Positions 38,144-49,200 of a DNA stretch of 64,000 bases are shown one piece after another. Position 1 is the first letter of the stretch. Every line of letters starts with the position of its first letter. Under the pieces are notes generated by a model that ran no database searches, was not told the origin of the DNA, and saw nothing but the letters and a program-made list of their open reading frames with translations. This DNA is from Takakia lepidozioides (taxonomy: Eukaryota; Streptophyta; Takakiopsida; Takakiales; Takakiaceae): contig CM060732.1 in NCBI GenBank assembly GCA_030704615.1, positions 23,310,001 through 23,374,000 on the forward strand, in the 5' to 3' direction. The translations under genes were made by a program, and so were the position numbers.

Positions 38144-39585
38144 ACAATAGATACATCCACAAACCGATATCGGCCCCCAACGTTCACATATGTATAACTG
38201 AATGCAACCCAGACAAAGATATCAAACATGTTCCACCATTCATCCACATGGGTCCTCGCCTTTCTAAAGTTTATGCTCAGAATGGTCGCTTCATTGGGCT
38301 TATCCCCAACGATAGGTTAACATGGCTATGGGGCAAATACTCTACTCCAAATTGATACACACAATCACTATAACCACCCAAACATGATTTCGCCACAGAA
38401 CTATACTGGCTAATTGACCGTTATCTCAAAGATACTCCTCCCAAAAAGCCACGATCCTTTTCCAGGCTAGAAATGGCATGTGCCCATCATACTCTACCCC
38501 CAGATATTCTAACCTTACTTGTCAATACATTCCAAATTACTCATTCATATTACTCCAACCCACTTACTTGCCCTATGGAACTACACACATTTGTCAGCCC
38601 ACATCAAAAGGACTGTGTCTTCGGTGTCACTGGTGAAGCCACCCAACATGCCTGGGAGGGCCGGGGTTTTTCCCAACCCCCCCTCCGGGCCCATTGCTCA
38701 CGAAGCTCTTCAATGGGCCCGATTCGCAGCTCATTCATCCCTTATGCTTCAACAATCCTCATCCTCACACAACAAAACACACCTAACACATCTCATCCTC
38801 TTTTACGCCTCCTTGCAGGAATTAACTTACTAACCACTATTGACCCGAATCAGCTCAAGTATGTTCACACCCCTCCTCTCCCCAAATATCTCCAACAGAA
38901 GGAACCCACCCTCACCCTCATTCTACATGTTCAACACCCCCTCCATGCCGACATACCCACACCATTCTTTAATGAGCTAGAACAACTACTAACTATAACA
39001 CATAAAGTAAAAGCCACCATTCATCACCCACCTGCCCCCCCCTCCCACAATCACACCTACCACCTTCCCACAACTCAAAACAAACAAAGCCTGGGTCAGG
39101 CGCTACCGCGCCCACACCAGGCCTCGTTAATTGACCCCCTCCCCTCCATTTCCTCAATATACAGGCAAATCACCACCCTTAAATATCCTCCGGCTAACTC
39201 CCACTACACTGACGGATCCCTTAACAAACCTAATGCAGGATACGACATCTATTATGCAGGCACATGGAAAGGGGTTGCCCACATGTTCCTTGGCCCTGCA
39301 ACCATTCTAAGGGCCGAGCTTATGGCCATCCACGATGCTCTCCTCCTACTTGATACCTCCCCCCCCCCATATTTCATCTTCACGGACAGCCTCACCTCAC
39401 TATTTCTTATCAGAAACCACATTTCCCGCCCCTCCTCCCACCACCACCACCCCGATCGCAATCTCATTGCAACCATTGTCAAAGCTGTCACCTCCATAGG
39501 ACACCCAATCTACCTACTTAAAGTCCGCTCACACACTGGTATCCAGGGGAACGAGGAAGCTAACCTCCTCGCACACATTGGGTAG
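38144..39585 (+). pseudogene. non-LTR retroelement: C-terminal part with type I RNase H
   Basis: The 370-codon frame 38473-39585 continues the element after a stop at 38143. The N-terminal half has an unassigned domain. The C-terminal half is an RNase H with all acidic positions: YTDGSLN (D), ILRAELMAIHDALLL (E), FIFTDSLTSLFLI (D) and RSHTGIQGNEEANLLAHIG (H and a final acidic position filled by E). RNase H removes RNA from RNA:DNA hybrids during reverse transcription. A plus-strand Copia RNase H fragment starts immediately afterwards at about 39590, marking the junction of two elements. Confidence 0.7.
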
Positions 39586-39589
39586 CAGA

Positions 39590-41200
39590 AAGCAGTCATG
39601 CACCGCTCTTTCATCCAAAGAAGCTGAATATATGGTCATGACTAGTGGCGCAAAAGAGGTTGTGTGGCTGAGGAGATTGTTTGGAGAAATTCAAGCAATC
39701 GACAAACAAGAACCACAAATCATGGTCGACAAGTCCTCATGATGGGAAGTGTGGCTCTGACCAATCTTGATATATATACTCAAGGATAGATGCAGCATTG
39801 ATCCTTAGTTCATTTTCATTCATGCCATTTATGTCGGGCACACTTTATTCCGCGACTCCAGTACATGTCTATTACTAACATGAGGTGTATCTGTGATGAG
39901 TAATTGTCCCTACCCACGCCTTACTATACAGAAAAGTTCCAATTCCTGGTGATCTAGTTCACCAGAAATAGGGGCAGGCATGAATGGTCTACATGGTTGC
40001 AAGTTACCTACAGACCTGTATCATCGCAAATAGTTGAAACAAGGTGTGTCGGCGCCCTTACTTCTCCACTTTTGATAGCTATGTTCAGATGTTCAGATCG
40101 AATAAATGTCATGGTATGAATGACAATGAACTACAGAGCGAGGCTAAATCTATACTTCAGTGCATACGAGAGTTGATCCAAGCCATACTTCTGGTGTTGA
40201 CGCAAGTGGCTGCTATTGCTATAGCTCTAGCATCAATAGTTGGTATGTTTCACTAGATGATTTTGTGTGCAATGTGGTCATATGAAACAAAGTGGAAAAG
40301 CTGATGAGACACTCACTCGTACTTGATAAAGACAACACTCCGTTTCGTGGTCATCACAAGAGATTTGCTATCAAGAATGAAAAGGGTGAATTCGAAGAGC
40401 AGTATTGCACAAGAAGTTTGACCATAATGCAAGACCCAATTTCCTGTTCAATTTTCTTGTGGACCACTATATATATCATGATTTTTAGTGCCCTTGAACA
40501 TTTCAATATTTTTTTCCGATCGGACAATCCAGTATTGTTGCTGACCTCAATCTTGATGAGGCATATGAGCAAAATAATTGAGTTTCACTAAGTTTTGAGG
40601 AGATCCGACGGTGCCATGCTCTGAGTCCCGCTTTCTTCCATTCTTGTTTTCTTTCACCAGTTCTTTGTCGTGTACCTGAGACAAAAATGATATCAAGGAA
40701 GATGGTGGTCTATGGCCACAAGGCTATGGCAAATGATATAACCAAGTAGCGATTAGACATCATTTTGTCAGAGAATGAAAAGTTGCAGATGGTGAATTAG
40801 AAATGAATCATGTTCCATCTTCTGATTAGCTAGTAGACATCTTGACCAAACCCTTGGGTCGCATTGTGTTCGAGAAACTAAGTGACAAGCTAGGTTTGGT
40901 ACATACGATTGACTACTCGAATTCTGCCAAAACTCGGAGCATACAGTCTATTAAACTATAATTACTTTCTCTTTGTATACTCTCTTGGAATGATGAATAA
41001 CTTCCAAGTTCGAAGGGACGTGTTGAGTACTTCAGGCAAAGAAGATCGATGACGTCTCAAACGGTCGGTTTGTTGACTACTCAAGAATAGCTCCACTGAG
41101 TATGTGAAATAGGATAATTTAGTGGACCACTCCGTCAGTCGCCAGTAGTTAATCATGAAATGAGTTGTGCTTCCCCGCTCTCTTAGACTTAGGATTAGTA
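39590..41200 (+). mobile_element. Copia retrotransposon 3' remnant with LTR start
   Basis: 39590-39745 encodes GSRKQSCTALSSKEAEYMVM then TSGAKEVVWLRRLF, the Copia RNase H signature. The C-terminal pol tail resumes at 40730-40900 (IRHHFVRE, ELEMNHVPSSD, LVDILTKPLGRIVFEKL) with in-frame stops. The intervening ~950 bp (39750-40700) is foreign and has two small open frames of no known family. A purine-rich AAGTTCGAAGGGACG precedes TGTTGAGTACTTCAGG at 41021, the likely start of the 3' LTR. A related LTR-like block lies inverted at 63040-63235. The right LTR end was not placed. Confidence 0.75.
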
Positions 41201-42712
41201 TGTTATGTTGCTTCGAGTTTAATCAAACAGACTTCAGACATCCCAGTTCTCCTTCACGATCCTCTACAATCATATGCCCTTACTGGCGCACCTGGAGAAA
41301 TAGGGGTTTTCGAATTATGTTGACAATATTTTTGCAGTTGATGCGGCAAAGATCGTCAAATTTAATCTCATTTTCGAGATGTGTTGTTGGAAGAACAAGA
41401 TGCTTTTGGTGGGTCCAAGAAACATTGAATATCCTACAAGAGGTTTAGAGTGGCCGGAGAAGAAAAAGACACATATGTGTGATTGAAAAAAAATAAAGAG
41501 ATTGTAAAATGAAAAGCCTAAGCTAGATGATACTTTCTTTTACTATTACGTCACGGTTCAATATGCTTAGTCTACTAGCTTTAACATTGTGTTGTTTCAG
41601 TTGCACTTACTTTATACAATTGTCTTTTTCTAATTGGTGTGGTTGCAGAGAAATTACAATCTAAACTTGAACTTTGATGATAAGTAATATCAAGGATTAT
41701 TGGTCAAAAGAATTTACTTGTATCATCTTCCCAACTAACATGTGTTTTATCATAACAGATCAGGAGTCAATAGTAACAAACAGTTAAACTTATAGTTGAG
41801 TTCTTTCAAAGAGAAAATAAACTAATGCATGGAATATGACATGCAAGCCATGCCTTGTCGATGAAACAACTTGTTGTCTCATGCCATAATGTAACACCTG
41901 AAAAACACTACGACATGACTATAAAATAGAAAGTCTTGTGTTGGATGAAACATGAAACCCCAAACTTGCACCATTGCTAAGCACCGTAGTTGGATAGCTA
42001 GTTGGGCATTTTTCACCTAATCATTATTAGAACAAGTTTATAAATTTGGCATGTTTGACACACACTGTTCATATTAGGCAACTTCATGATATATATTTTT
42101 TGAATTAGGCACACGAAAAGAGAAAAAAATGATTTCTAAAAAAAAAAAAACAAAAAACAAAAACCTGAAGTCTTTGTCCCCTTGCCCATATGCCCATCTC
42201 AACTCTCCTCCCAGCCTGCCCCCACCCCTATCTCTTGTCCCAGTCCTAGCAGATTTCGCCACCAACTTGTTTGTGATGAAATGATGATTTGGTGGACGGA
42301 ACTCCTAGAGTGGATCAATCTGATGGCATTGTCGAGTCATGGGCCTCTTGAAGTTACATGGCCCAACTCTTATCTGTTGAGATTTGTAGGAATAAAGATA
42401 GTTCTGACAATATATGTATGTATTGATATTTGTTCAATGAAAATTTTCTCTTGTTACAAACAATCTAATAAAGGTTTGAAAATTTTTGCTCGAATTTTTG
42501 CTGATCAATTAGGCAAAAATTTGAAAATTTACCTAAACGTATTTGGCACTTTGAATTAATTATTGCCTAACCGGCCAGCCAACTACGGTAGTTTCAACTG
42601 TCACCACATGCACTAACTACTACATCATGTTTACATTCTTCATCTATATATATGGATTAAATGACACATTTCTCTCTTGGGTCACGAGACTTGCACCATT
42701 CTTTTCGGAGGA
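41201..42712. other. no clear gene
   Basis: Possible remainder of the Copia LTR, then AT-rich sequence with a poly(A) run near 42138. The small open frames (41167-41448, 42182-42559) have no recognisable domain. Confidence 0.4.
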
Positions 42713-43202
42713 TTATATATATATATATTCCATATACATATATCTTGATGTGATTGGCTTGCCGCTGATAATAGCTAGAGCCTTCTTCTTCCTCCGATCT
42801 TGGTTGGCCTGGAATTCTCTATCCATCGGCATGAGGATTTTATCGGCATTTGGCTCAACTACAACTATGAGTTCATCTTTTTGTAGCAAACTGGATACGC
42901 GGAATTTCCACGTGCTATAATTCGACTGTCCTCCCAGTTTAGAGCTCTCCGACATGCTGCTCTCTCCATGGGCCATATTGACTCAATGCAACTTAGAATA
43001 CTATGCCGGAGAGTCAGCTTCTAAGAGACCCTATCCACCAACTTGCTCTGGTACCATGTAGAGGGCCCAACACTATTTTAACTAATTTTGGACTTTTGTT
43101 TGGTCCAGAAATAATATAAGATATATTAATAAATATAATCTATAATATAAATAAAGAGATATATCTATAATTATTTGACTATTTGTGCACTATCTAACAA
43201 CA
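42713..43202 (-). mobile_element. Copia 5' end: LTR, primer-binding site and start of gag
   Basis: On the minus strand, TGGTACCAGAGC (43056-43045) is a near-perfect primer-binding site for initiator tRNA-Met, the usual Copia primer. It directly follows an LTR running from 43202 (TGTTGTTAGATAG) to 43057 (ending CA), about 146 bp. The gag frame begins with ATG at 42976 and contains LGGQSNYSTWKFRVSSLLQK, the typical Copia gag start. The frame is lost by about 42720 in an AT microsatellite; no pol follows. It is opposite in orientation to the Copia remnant at 39590-41200, so it is a separate insertion. Confidence 0.75.
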
Positions 43203-43276
43203 AATTATATAATCCTCCACACATTCTACGCAAAAATACAAGTATTTATTGTGGTCTTAGATGAACATCCACTGCC

Positions 43277-43522
43277 AAGTTGACGTTCATTAAAATGAAT
43301 GGGAGGATGCAATGAATCAAACAATGATGAGAACTCCGATATCCAAAATGACATACACAAACAAACATGGAACAATGGCAGAACCAAATATGAAACAATG
43401 ATAGCATGTGACGAAGAGGACAACATGGAAAAACGAGTCTGTCGGAACCTGATTGATGATATGAAACATTCATATTATATCATTCAAGGTGATGGACCAA
43501 CAGAAAAATGAACGTCAACTGT
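43277..43522. mobile_element. possible MITE with inverted ends
   Basis: AGTTGACGTTCATT at the left (about 43278-43291) is matched by its exact reverse complement AATGAACGTCAACT at the right (about 43508-43521), bounding about 245 bp. The interior carries an open frame of 70 codons on the plus strand with no known domain. Target duplications were not established. It may equally be a chance or foldback structure. Confidence 0.4.
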
Positions 43523-43591
43523 CCATCCGTTCATGGACTTAATGCCATACAAGCCATAGATTTTGAAGCCATAGAATCGTTACGGCTTATA

Positions 43592-44071
43592 CTAACTCAT
43601 TAATAATATTGAGCCTCCTCCCAAACGGTTCGTAGTCAAGGCATGTGTCTGAAGACGCCTCCGGTTACCACAGCCACTTGCAACGGTCTCCGCACCAGAG
43701 GACACGGAGATACTTTCAGGAAGGTGAAACCGGCTGACATTATCATCTGAAATGTTACTGCCAACTTGATGCCCTTGAAGCCTCCCAGCACACCCGCCAT
43801 TCTTCCCAATCACGCAGCTCTTGTTTCTCTGTGAATCTTCCTCGACAGAGTTCACGGAGTCGACAACTACAACTACATGTGAAGAAGGGGCGAACTTGCT
43901 GCCCATCCAGGAGTCTGATTGTGCAGACACGCAGTGGCACATAGAACGAACTCCGCAAGGCTCGAAGGTGAAATGTTCCGCTATCAGGGCAACGTCCTTT
44001 GTGAAGTGCACATCTATGATTTGTGAAACCCCAGCAGGGACTCCAGCCCCAACTTTCACAGGGTTATTCAA
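43592..44071 (-). CDS. hypothetical; possible downstream exon of the FCP1-like gene
   Basis: A 159-codon open frame on the minus strand, Ser/Val-rich, without a recognisable domain. It lies in the same orientation about 190 bp beyond the donor-like site that ends the FCP1-like exon, so it could be its C-terminal exon, but no acceptor was confidently chosen. Confidence 0.25.
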   Translation of the reverse strand: MNNPVKVGAGVPAGVSQIIDVHFTKDVALIAEHFTFEPCGVRSMCHCVSAQSDSWMGSKFAPSSHVVVVVDSVNSVEEDSQRNKSCVIGKNGGCAGRLQGHQVGSNISDDNVSRFHLPESISVSSGAETVASGCGNRRRLQTHALTTNRLGGGSILLMS

Positions 44072-44261
44072 GCATTATAATGCGCGGGAGGCCAGGCCTC
44101 ACAAGTTTTGGTTTTGACACGCGGTTGAAATAACAAATGTTAGGCCCAAAGTGGAAGTTTTGCATATGGATTTGTTGAGGTAAGAGTGCAAATACAAATG
44201 CAAAAGAATTGGAAAATCAAATTCTGAACAATCAACAGAACAGTGGGATCCACGTGCCTAC

Positions 44262-44975
44262 CAAGGTAATCAGGTTCATTTTGTTGTGGGATCCAAACAC
44301 GAGGATCAAGATATCTTCCATACCAGGCCCAGCAGGCATGGTCTCGACCAATAGGCTTATGAGAACACTTTGACCGGCTCTCGCTAATGTAATCAACGAC
44401 TGTTGAAGCTCCAGCCATCTCTGATATATATGGCCACACTACTTTTGTCATATCATCCCGGTCACGCAAGCCGTTTGGTGAAGGCTTGAATGAGAAAGGG
44501 AAGAATCCAGTATTTTGTGGGTTTCGCAGGCCCTTTGATGGCTCATCATCTACAAGAAGTATTTGCCCCTGCGTAGCAAACGGTCTACTAGGGTACTTGG
44601 CAATAACACTTCGAATATCCTTCATGAGATATTTCATCCCGGACCTGATATAACCGGTGGTATCCTTACAATCCTCAGTAGACCATATGAAACAAAACTT
44701 CTTCGTTATTTTCGTGGGGACGAAGCTCTCCAACATCCTACAAAGAACACCTCTATCAGCGCATGACCAAATGACCACGTGAAAATGTTTCAATGCAAGG
44801 TCCAGAAACTCCAAGACTCCAGGCCGAGGCACCACAAATGGTCTATCAGGAACTTGAAGTGTCACATTCCTGAAACGAAATTTCTCCTTAAACAGTTCAC
44901 CACCGATTGGGGGTGGCCGGTAGCAGAGGAGTCCGTTGACACTCAAAATTAACAACATCCGTTTCCTCTTCCCCG
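44262..44975 (-). CDS. FCP1/NIF-type (HAD-like) phosphatase-domain protein lacking the catalytic Asp
   Basis: One exon of about 238 codons, from acceptor GCAACAG (44978) to donor GTAGGC (44261). It begins with a basic GKRKRM, then MLLILSVNGLLCYRP. The HAD/FCP1 fold follows with PGVLEFLDLALKHFHVVIWS, KKFCFIWSTEDCKD and ILLVDDEPSKGLRNPQNTGF. The family normally starts with a DxDx(T/V) or DLNG-type motif whose first Asp is the nucleophile. Here that position is Ser, while the later acidic pair (VDDEP) remains. By family it would act on phosphoserine proteins such as RNA polymerase II CTD, but this copy is unlikely to be catalytic. Upstream coding exons were not found. It could be a pseudoenzyme or a dying copy; the frame is open throughout. 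Confidence 0.65.
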
Positions 44976-45094
44976 CTGTTGCATGTAAAGGATGAGAGAC
45001 AAAGTTATCCTGAGCAGGTTAATCACACACTGACATTAGTGTTTCTGCCATGAAAATACCCATGATCCAGAATGATTGAGTGTATGGAAGATCA

Positions 45095-45279
45095 GACAAC
45101 CAGCATGTAACCCAGTGGTAATGGGCACATACCACGTTGGATGTGGTTGTGGGTTCAAACCACGCTCTGGTGTGTCGTGAAGGTGTCCACCTTCCTAGCA
45201 GAAGGCAGTAGCCCTTGGGGGTGAAGTGACTCCATAAGTTACGCTTCCTTCGGGAGACGTCATATTTTTTATTTTATTT
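45095..45279 (+). mobile_element. tRNA-derived SINE (family B) with target-site duplication
   Basis: 185 bp, flanked by the perfect 12-bp direct repeat TATGGAAGATCA at 45083-45094 and 45280-45291. A box in AACCCAGTGGTAATGGGC, B box GGGTTCAAACC at 45151-45161, and a T-rich tail ending ATTTTTTATTTTATTTTA. Sequence differs from the SINE at 36651-36875. Inserted just upstream of the FCP1-like exon. Confidence 0.88.
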
Positions 45280-45394
45280 TATGGAAGATCAACACGATTG
45301 TGCAAAAAATGGAAAAATCATGTACAATGTTGTGGGGGCTTGGAATGTTTCAAGAGGAGGGTTATATTGCTAAGAAGATGAACGCCGACTCCAA

Positions 45395-45856
45395 GTGGAG
45401 GTTCAAGAAAGTACCTTGTACGGAAGAAAATTGATGAAGGTATCGTGCTGCATCCCCGTCTATTCAGAAAAGATGGAATTAATTAGTGCAGAACCAAACG
45501 AATATGAAAGAGAAGAAAGTGGAGAAATGATATCGAATAATACCGATGTCGCCTTATTGGAAAGTCTCGCTGGCGGACTTGGGATCCCAACAGACGTGTT
45601 TGGACGAGATCTCGGTATGTCCAAGGTATTCTTTTTCTTCCTCGAGTCTGCTCTGTCTCTGAAGACAGACTTCCCTCCGGTGGAACCGATTTGTAGAAGA
45701 GATGGAAATGGTTTGGGGGCTCTATTCCGCTTCCTCGATGCAGAACATTGTACAGACGACTATTTAGATAGTCGTTCATATGACTACAGTCGTATGAACG
45801 ACTGCGGGAGGTCAATTTCATATAAAAACATGGTGCAATCATGGTCAAAGTCATGA
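45395..45856 (+). other. open frame of unknown meaning
   Basis: A 153-codon frame on the plus strand overlaps a 129-codon frame on the minus strand. Neither shows a known domain. Its 3' end includes the hairpin and subterminal repeats of the CACTA terminus at 45909, which argues against a genuine gene. Confidence 0.2.
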
Positions 45857-45909
45857 AAACCATGACTACCATGGTTTGGCAGTCATAACTACCGCGATCT
45901 GTTGTAGTG
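45770..45909 (-). mobile_element. CACTA transposon terminus with hairpin subterminal repeats
   Basis: On the minus strand the sequence from 45909 starts CACTACAACAGATCGCGG, a CACTA-type terminus. Within 140 bp are repeated motifs like ACCATGACTACCATGG and a 34-bp hairpin at 45770-45803 (arms AGTCGTTCATATGACT and its near-complement). The terminus cuts the left LTR of the gypsy element after its first 36 bp. The opposite CACTA end was not found in the window. Confidence 0.6.
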
Positions 45910-46383
45910 TAGCTAGTTTCACACTAGTGGTGAAATAACTTGACAGCTGTCGTACGCATACATATCGCTACACAGCTACATCGCTGTCCAAAACCACACA
46001 ACACATATGCACACCACATACTAGTATACCACTAGTCCAGTACTAGTCCAACCACTAGTCCAACCACTAGGCTGCCACTAGGCTGCCACTAGTCAGTTGC
46101 TAGGCTGCCCACTATGGCAGTCACTAGTCCACCACAATCGCCTCCCTAGCTGGTGCTTAGGTCCCTCTAAGTCCAGGTAGCCACAAGATGTGATAGTGAC
46201 CGTAGCCTCACTAAGTCCTCCACCACTGTCCCTACTACACTCAAACTCGATAGATCAAGAGGCCGGGTGCAAGAGTTGCCCCAACGTTAGTCGCCGTCTT
46301 GCAACCTGTGAACTTGAACCTGGGATCTCGTGAATTGACTCCTATGAGCTTGGCCTCCTATGTCTTGTTAGCTGCCACTGCCA

Positions 46384-47660
46384 CTATCCCAAGCAGTGTG
46401 GACACAACCAATCTCCATCAGGAACCTTCTCAAGAGGTGGTGTCAAGCATCCCATGTGTCAACCTCTTGAGCATCGATCACACACCAGCATGGTGGCTGC
46501 CCCTTTGGCAGACCCACAGAGCATGCACCTCAAACCTGCAGGTACCACTGCCAAGTTTGGGTCAACTCTGCCATCAACATTGGGAAGGTGACATGGCGCA
46601 CAATTACGCACATGGTCTTTCCAAGTCATGCCATCCCAACCCTCCAAGATCAGGACCCCTGAGGGCAACACATCTCGACCCCTCAGAATAACATGCCCTG
46701 CAATCACATCCAGGGTCGTAGGAGCAGTCTGCTGCAAATAAACATAGTCACTAGGGCTAAACCTCCGAACCCCAGGACGATATCGTCCACCACGTATAGT
46801 GGCATACCTCAACGTATCACGGTGTTGTGCAATGGCAAGGTTCTCAAAAGCCATGGGCATGACTTTCTTGAACAATTCTGCACGCTGATCACATGCACGT
46901 ACCCACACGTCCGGATCGTCAAGGTTAAGGACTTGAGTAGTGTCCCTACAAATGGCTGCAAGCAAATCCGGCTCTCGGCCAAAGAGAAGGAAATATGGTG
47001 AGAAGGAGGCAAGTGATGCTTGTTTGCTGAACCTGTAGCCTATGGCTAACAAAGGCACCTGAAGATCCCAATCTCCTAGGTGTCCCTTCTGCAAGCCATA
47101 CTTGCGCAAACCCCTCTTCACCGTCTGAACAACTCTCTCTGCCAAGCCATCGGCCTCAGGATGATCCCGAGAAGTGGTGCGGTGGTCTATCAAGGTTTTA
47201 TCACACAAAGCCTGAAACTCCCCCAAGAACTCTCTCTCATGGTCCATGAGTACCTCAGCTGGAGCACCGAATCGGCTAAGCACACGATCCAATAATACAT
47301 ACGCAGCCCCCTCACTAGCCTTGTCAGGCAATAGAACCAACTCAATCCACTTGGAGAAGTGCTCCACCATCACCAACACATATCTGTGGTGGCGCATAGT
47401 CAGTGGCAACGGTCTTGCGAAGTCAAGACTCCACCTGTAGCCCAATCCCATGATTGGTAAAGGATGCAACTGTGGTGTAGGGGCGTTGAATGAAGCACGC
47501 ACCCTGTCACACACCATGCACCTAGCCACGAACTGTTGCACCTCTGTATGCATACCACGCCACAAAATACTGCCCCTGCAGTAAACTGTGAGTGCGTCGC
47601 ACTCCAAAATGCCCCAACTCCTCATGGGCATGCCGCACTAACCGTGCACGCTGTGTGGGG
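46384..47660 (-). pseudogene. gypsy integrase with C-terminal PHD finger
   Basis: Integrase joins the cDNA to host DNA. The zinc-binding HHCC region is split by a one-base frameshift at about 47570-47580 (RHAHEELGHFGVRRTHSLLQ in one frame, VQQFVARCMVCDRVRA in the next). The catalytic core follows with YRWSLDFARPLPL, a VLMDHEREFLGEFQ block and RDHPEADGLAERVVQTVKRG, giving the D,D-35-E layout. After the C-terminal domain comes LRCMLCGSAKGAATMLVCDR then CSRG, a TGA at 46459-46461, and in the same frame HMGCLTPPLEKVPDG then DWLCPHC. This is a full C4HC3 PHD finger whose invariant Trp codon has become a stop. Confidence 0.82.
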
Positions 47661-47695
47661 TAAGGCATAATCCTCACCCGACCATCCTCCCATAC

Positions 47696-49200
47696 TCAGA
47701 GCAGGTGTATCCCCTCCCACTTGAACCTCTTGGCTCGTTGCAGGATCCGATCCCTCTCCCTGGCAGTCACAGTGGTTGTCGTGTCTCCCGTGCGGAGGTA
47801 GTCCAACACAGCTGAATCCTCATGTATATCTCTGGCACCACCTGGCTCATCACTAGCCTCAGGGTCCTCAGACACTCCGTCTATAGTCATCCCTGTTGTA
47901 GGTCCAACCTGACCTCCCGATGCCAAGATACACAAAAATGCAGATGCGTGCCATCCCGGCACCATCTCCTCGTCCGTCTCACCATGCCACCGAGCTCCAG
48001 TGTCATCCTGTTGGCTCGTGCATGGATTGCGACTCAATCCATCCACATCCCGATTAACCAAACCCGGTCGATGCACAACCTGAAAGTCATACTCCTGGAG
48101 TATGAGTGCCCACCGTGCAAGCTTCCCCGTAAGCTTGTCTGACTCCATCAACCACTTGAGTGGTTGGTGATCCGTGACAAGGGTGAAGAGATTGCCATAT
48201 AGATAGCACCTGAAGTGTGCCACGGCCCACACTGCAGCTAAGCACTCTCCCTCATATGAGCTGTACTTAGCCTCTGCAGCGTTGTTTGAGCGGCTAGCAT
48301 AAGCCACTACGAACTCTCTTCCCTCATCATCCACCTGTGTGAGCACCGCTCCAAGCCCTAGCATGCTCCAATCCGTATGCAGCTGAAAGGGACGCCCCCT
48401 GATAGGTCGTCTCAGGATAGGCGCCGAGGTCAACCTCGCCTTGAGCTCTTGAAAAGCTTGTTCCTGCTCATCTTCCCACTGCCACTCTTGGTCCACCTTG
48501 GTCAGCTTGGTTAGAGCATTTGCAATGGCAGTAAATCCCTTGACAAACCGTCTATAATAGTTTGTCAACCCCATGAAAGCTCAAACTCGGCTCACATCCG
48601 TGGGGCGTGGAATTTGTGCAATGGCCTTTACCTTAGTCTGCTGTACCCCCAATCCTCCAGGATATATCATGTGACTCGGATACTCAATCTGGTTGTGGAA
48701 AAACTTGCACTTCCTCGGATGCAACTTCAATCCGTGCGCTCTCAAGCGCTCAAACATCACCTGTAGGTATCTCTCATGCTCCTCCACCGTACCACTAAAG
48801 ATGATGATGTCATCTATGTAGCACCGAGCAAAGTCCACCCCTGCTTCCTATTCATGACTCTCTGAAACTCTGCAGGAGCGTTCTTAAGCCCAAATGGTAA
48901 GAACCGCCACTGATATAGGCAATCCTTGCCGTGATCATTGTCAATTGATCCCCCAGAATGCCGTCTTCTGTTTGTCCGCCTCCTTGATCGGCAACTGGTG
49001 ATATCCGGATCGTAAATCCAAAGTGCTAAAGACCTTAGCATGCCCGATGGCATCAAAGATCTCATCCGGTGTTGGCATGGCATACTTATCGTACTTGGTC
49101 TGACGATTTACAGGCCAATAATCACCGCACATACGTCTCTCCGTCCAATTGCCATAGACATCCTTCTTGGCTGGCATCACTGTGGCTCAAGCATACTCTC
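47696..49200 (-). pseudogene. gypsy reverse transcriptase and RNase H
   Basis: RT blocks in order: FSTLDLRSGYHQLPIKEADK (motif A Asp), CLYQWRFLPFGLKNAPAEFQ, and FARCYIDDIIIFSG (the catalytic DD). Connection: MGLTNYYRRFVKGFTA. RNase H: FQLHTDWSMLGLGAVLTQ (D), SSYEGECLAAVWAV (E), LVTDHQPLKWL (D). A linker such as QVVHRPGLVNRDVDGLSRNP leads to integrase. At least three frame changes (near 48950, 48850, 48585) and a stop before MGLTNYY show decay. Expressed separately from the gag-DNMT frame or by frameshift; cannot be judged from this copy. Confidence 0.85.

Noticed and set aside
45395-45872. Overlapping 153- and 129-codon frames on opposite strands as genes
   Set aside because: No domain, and the end coincides with CACTA subterminal repeats and a hairpin.
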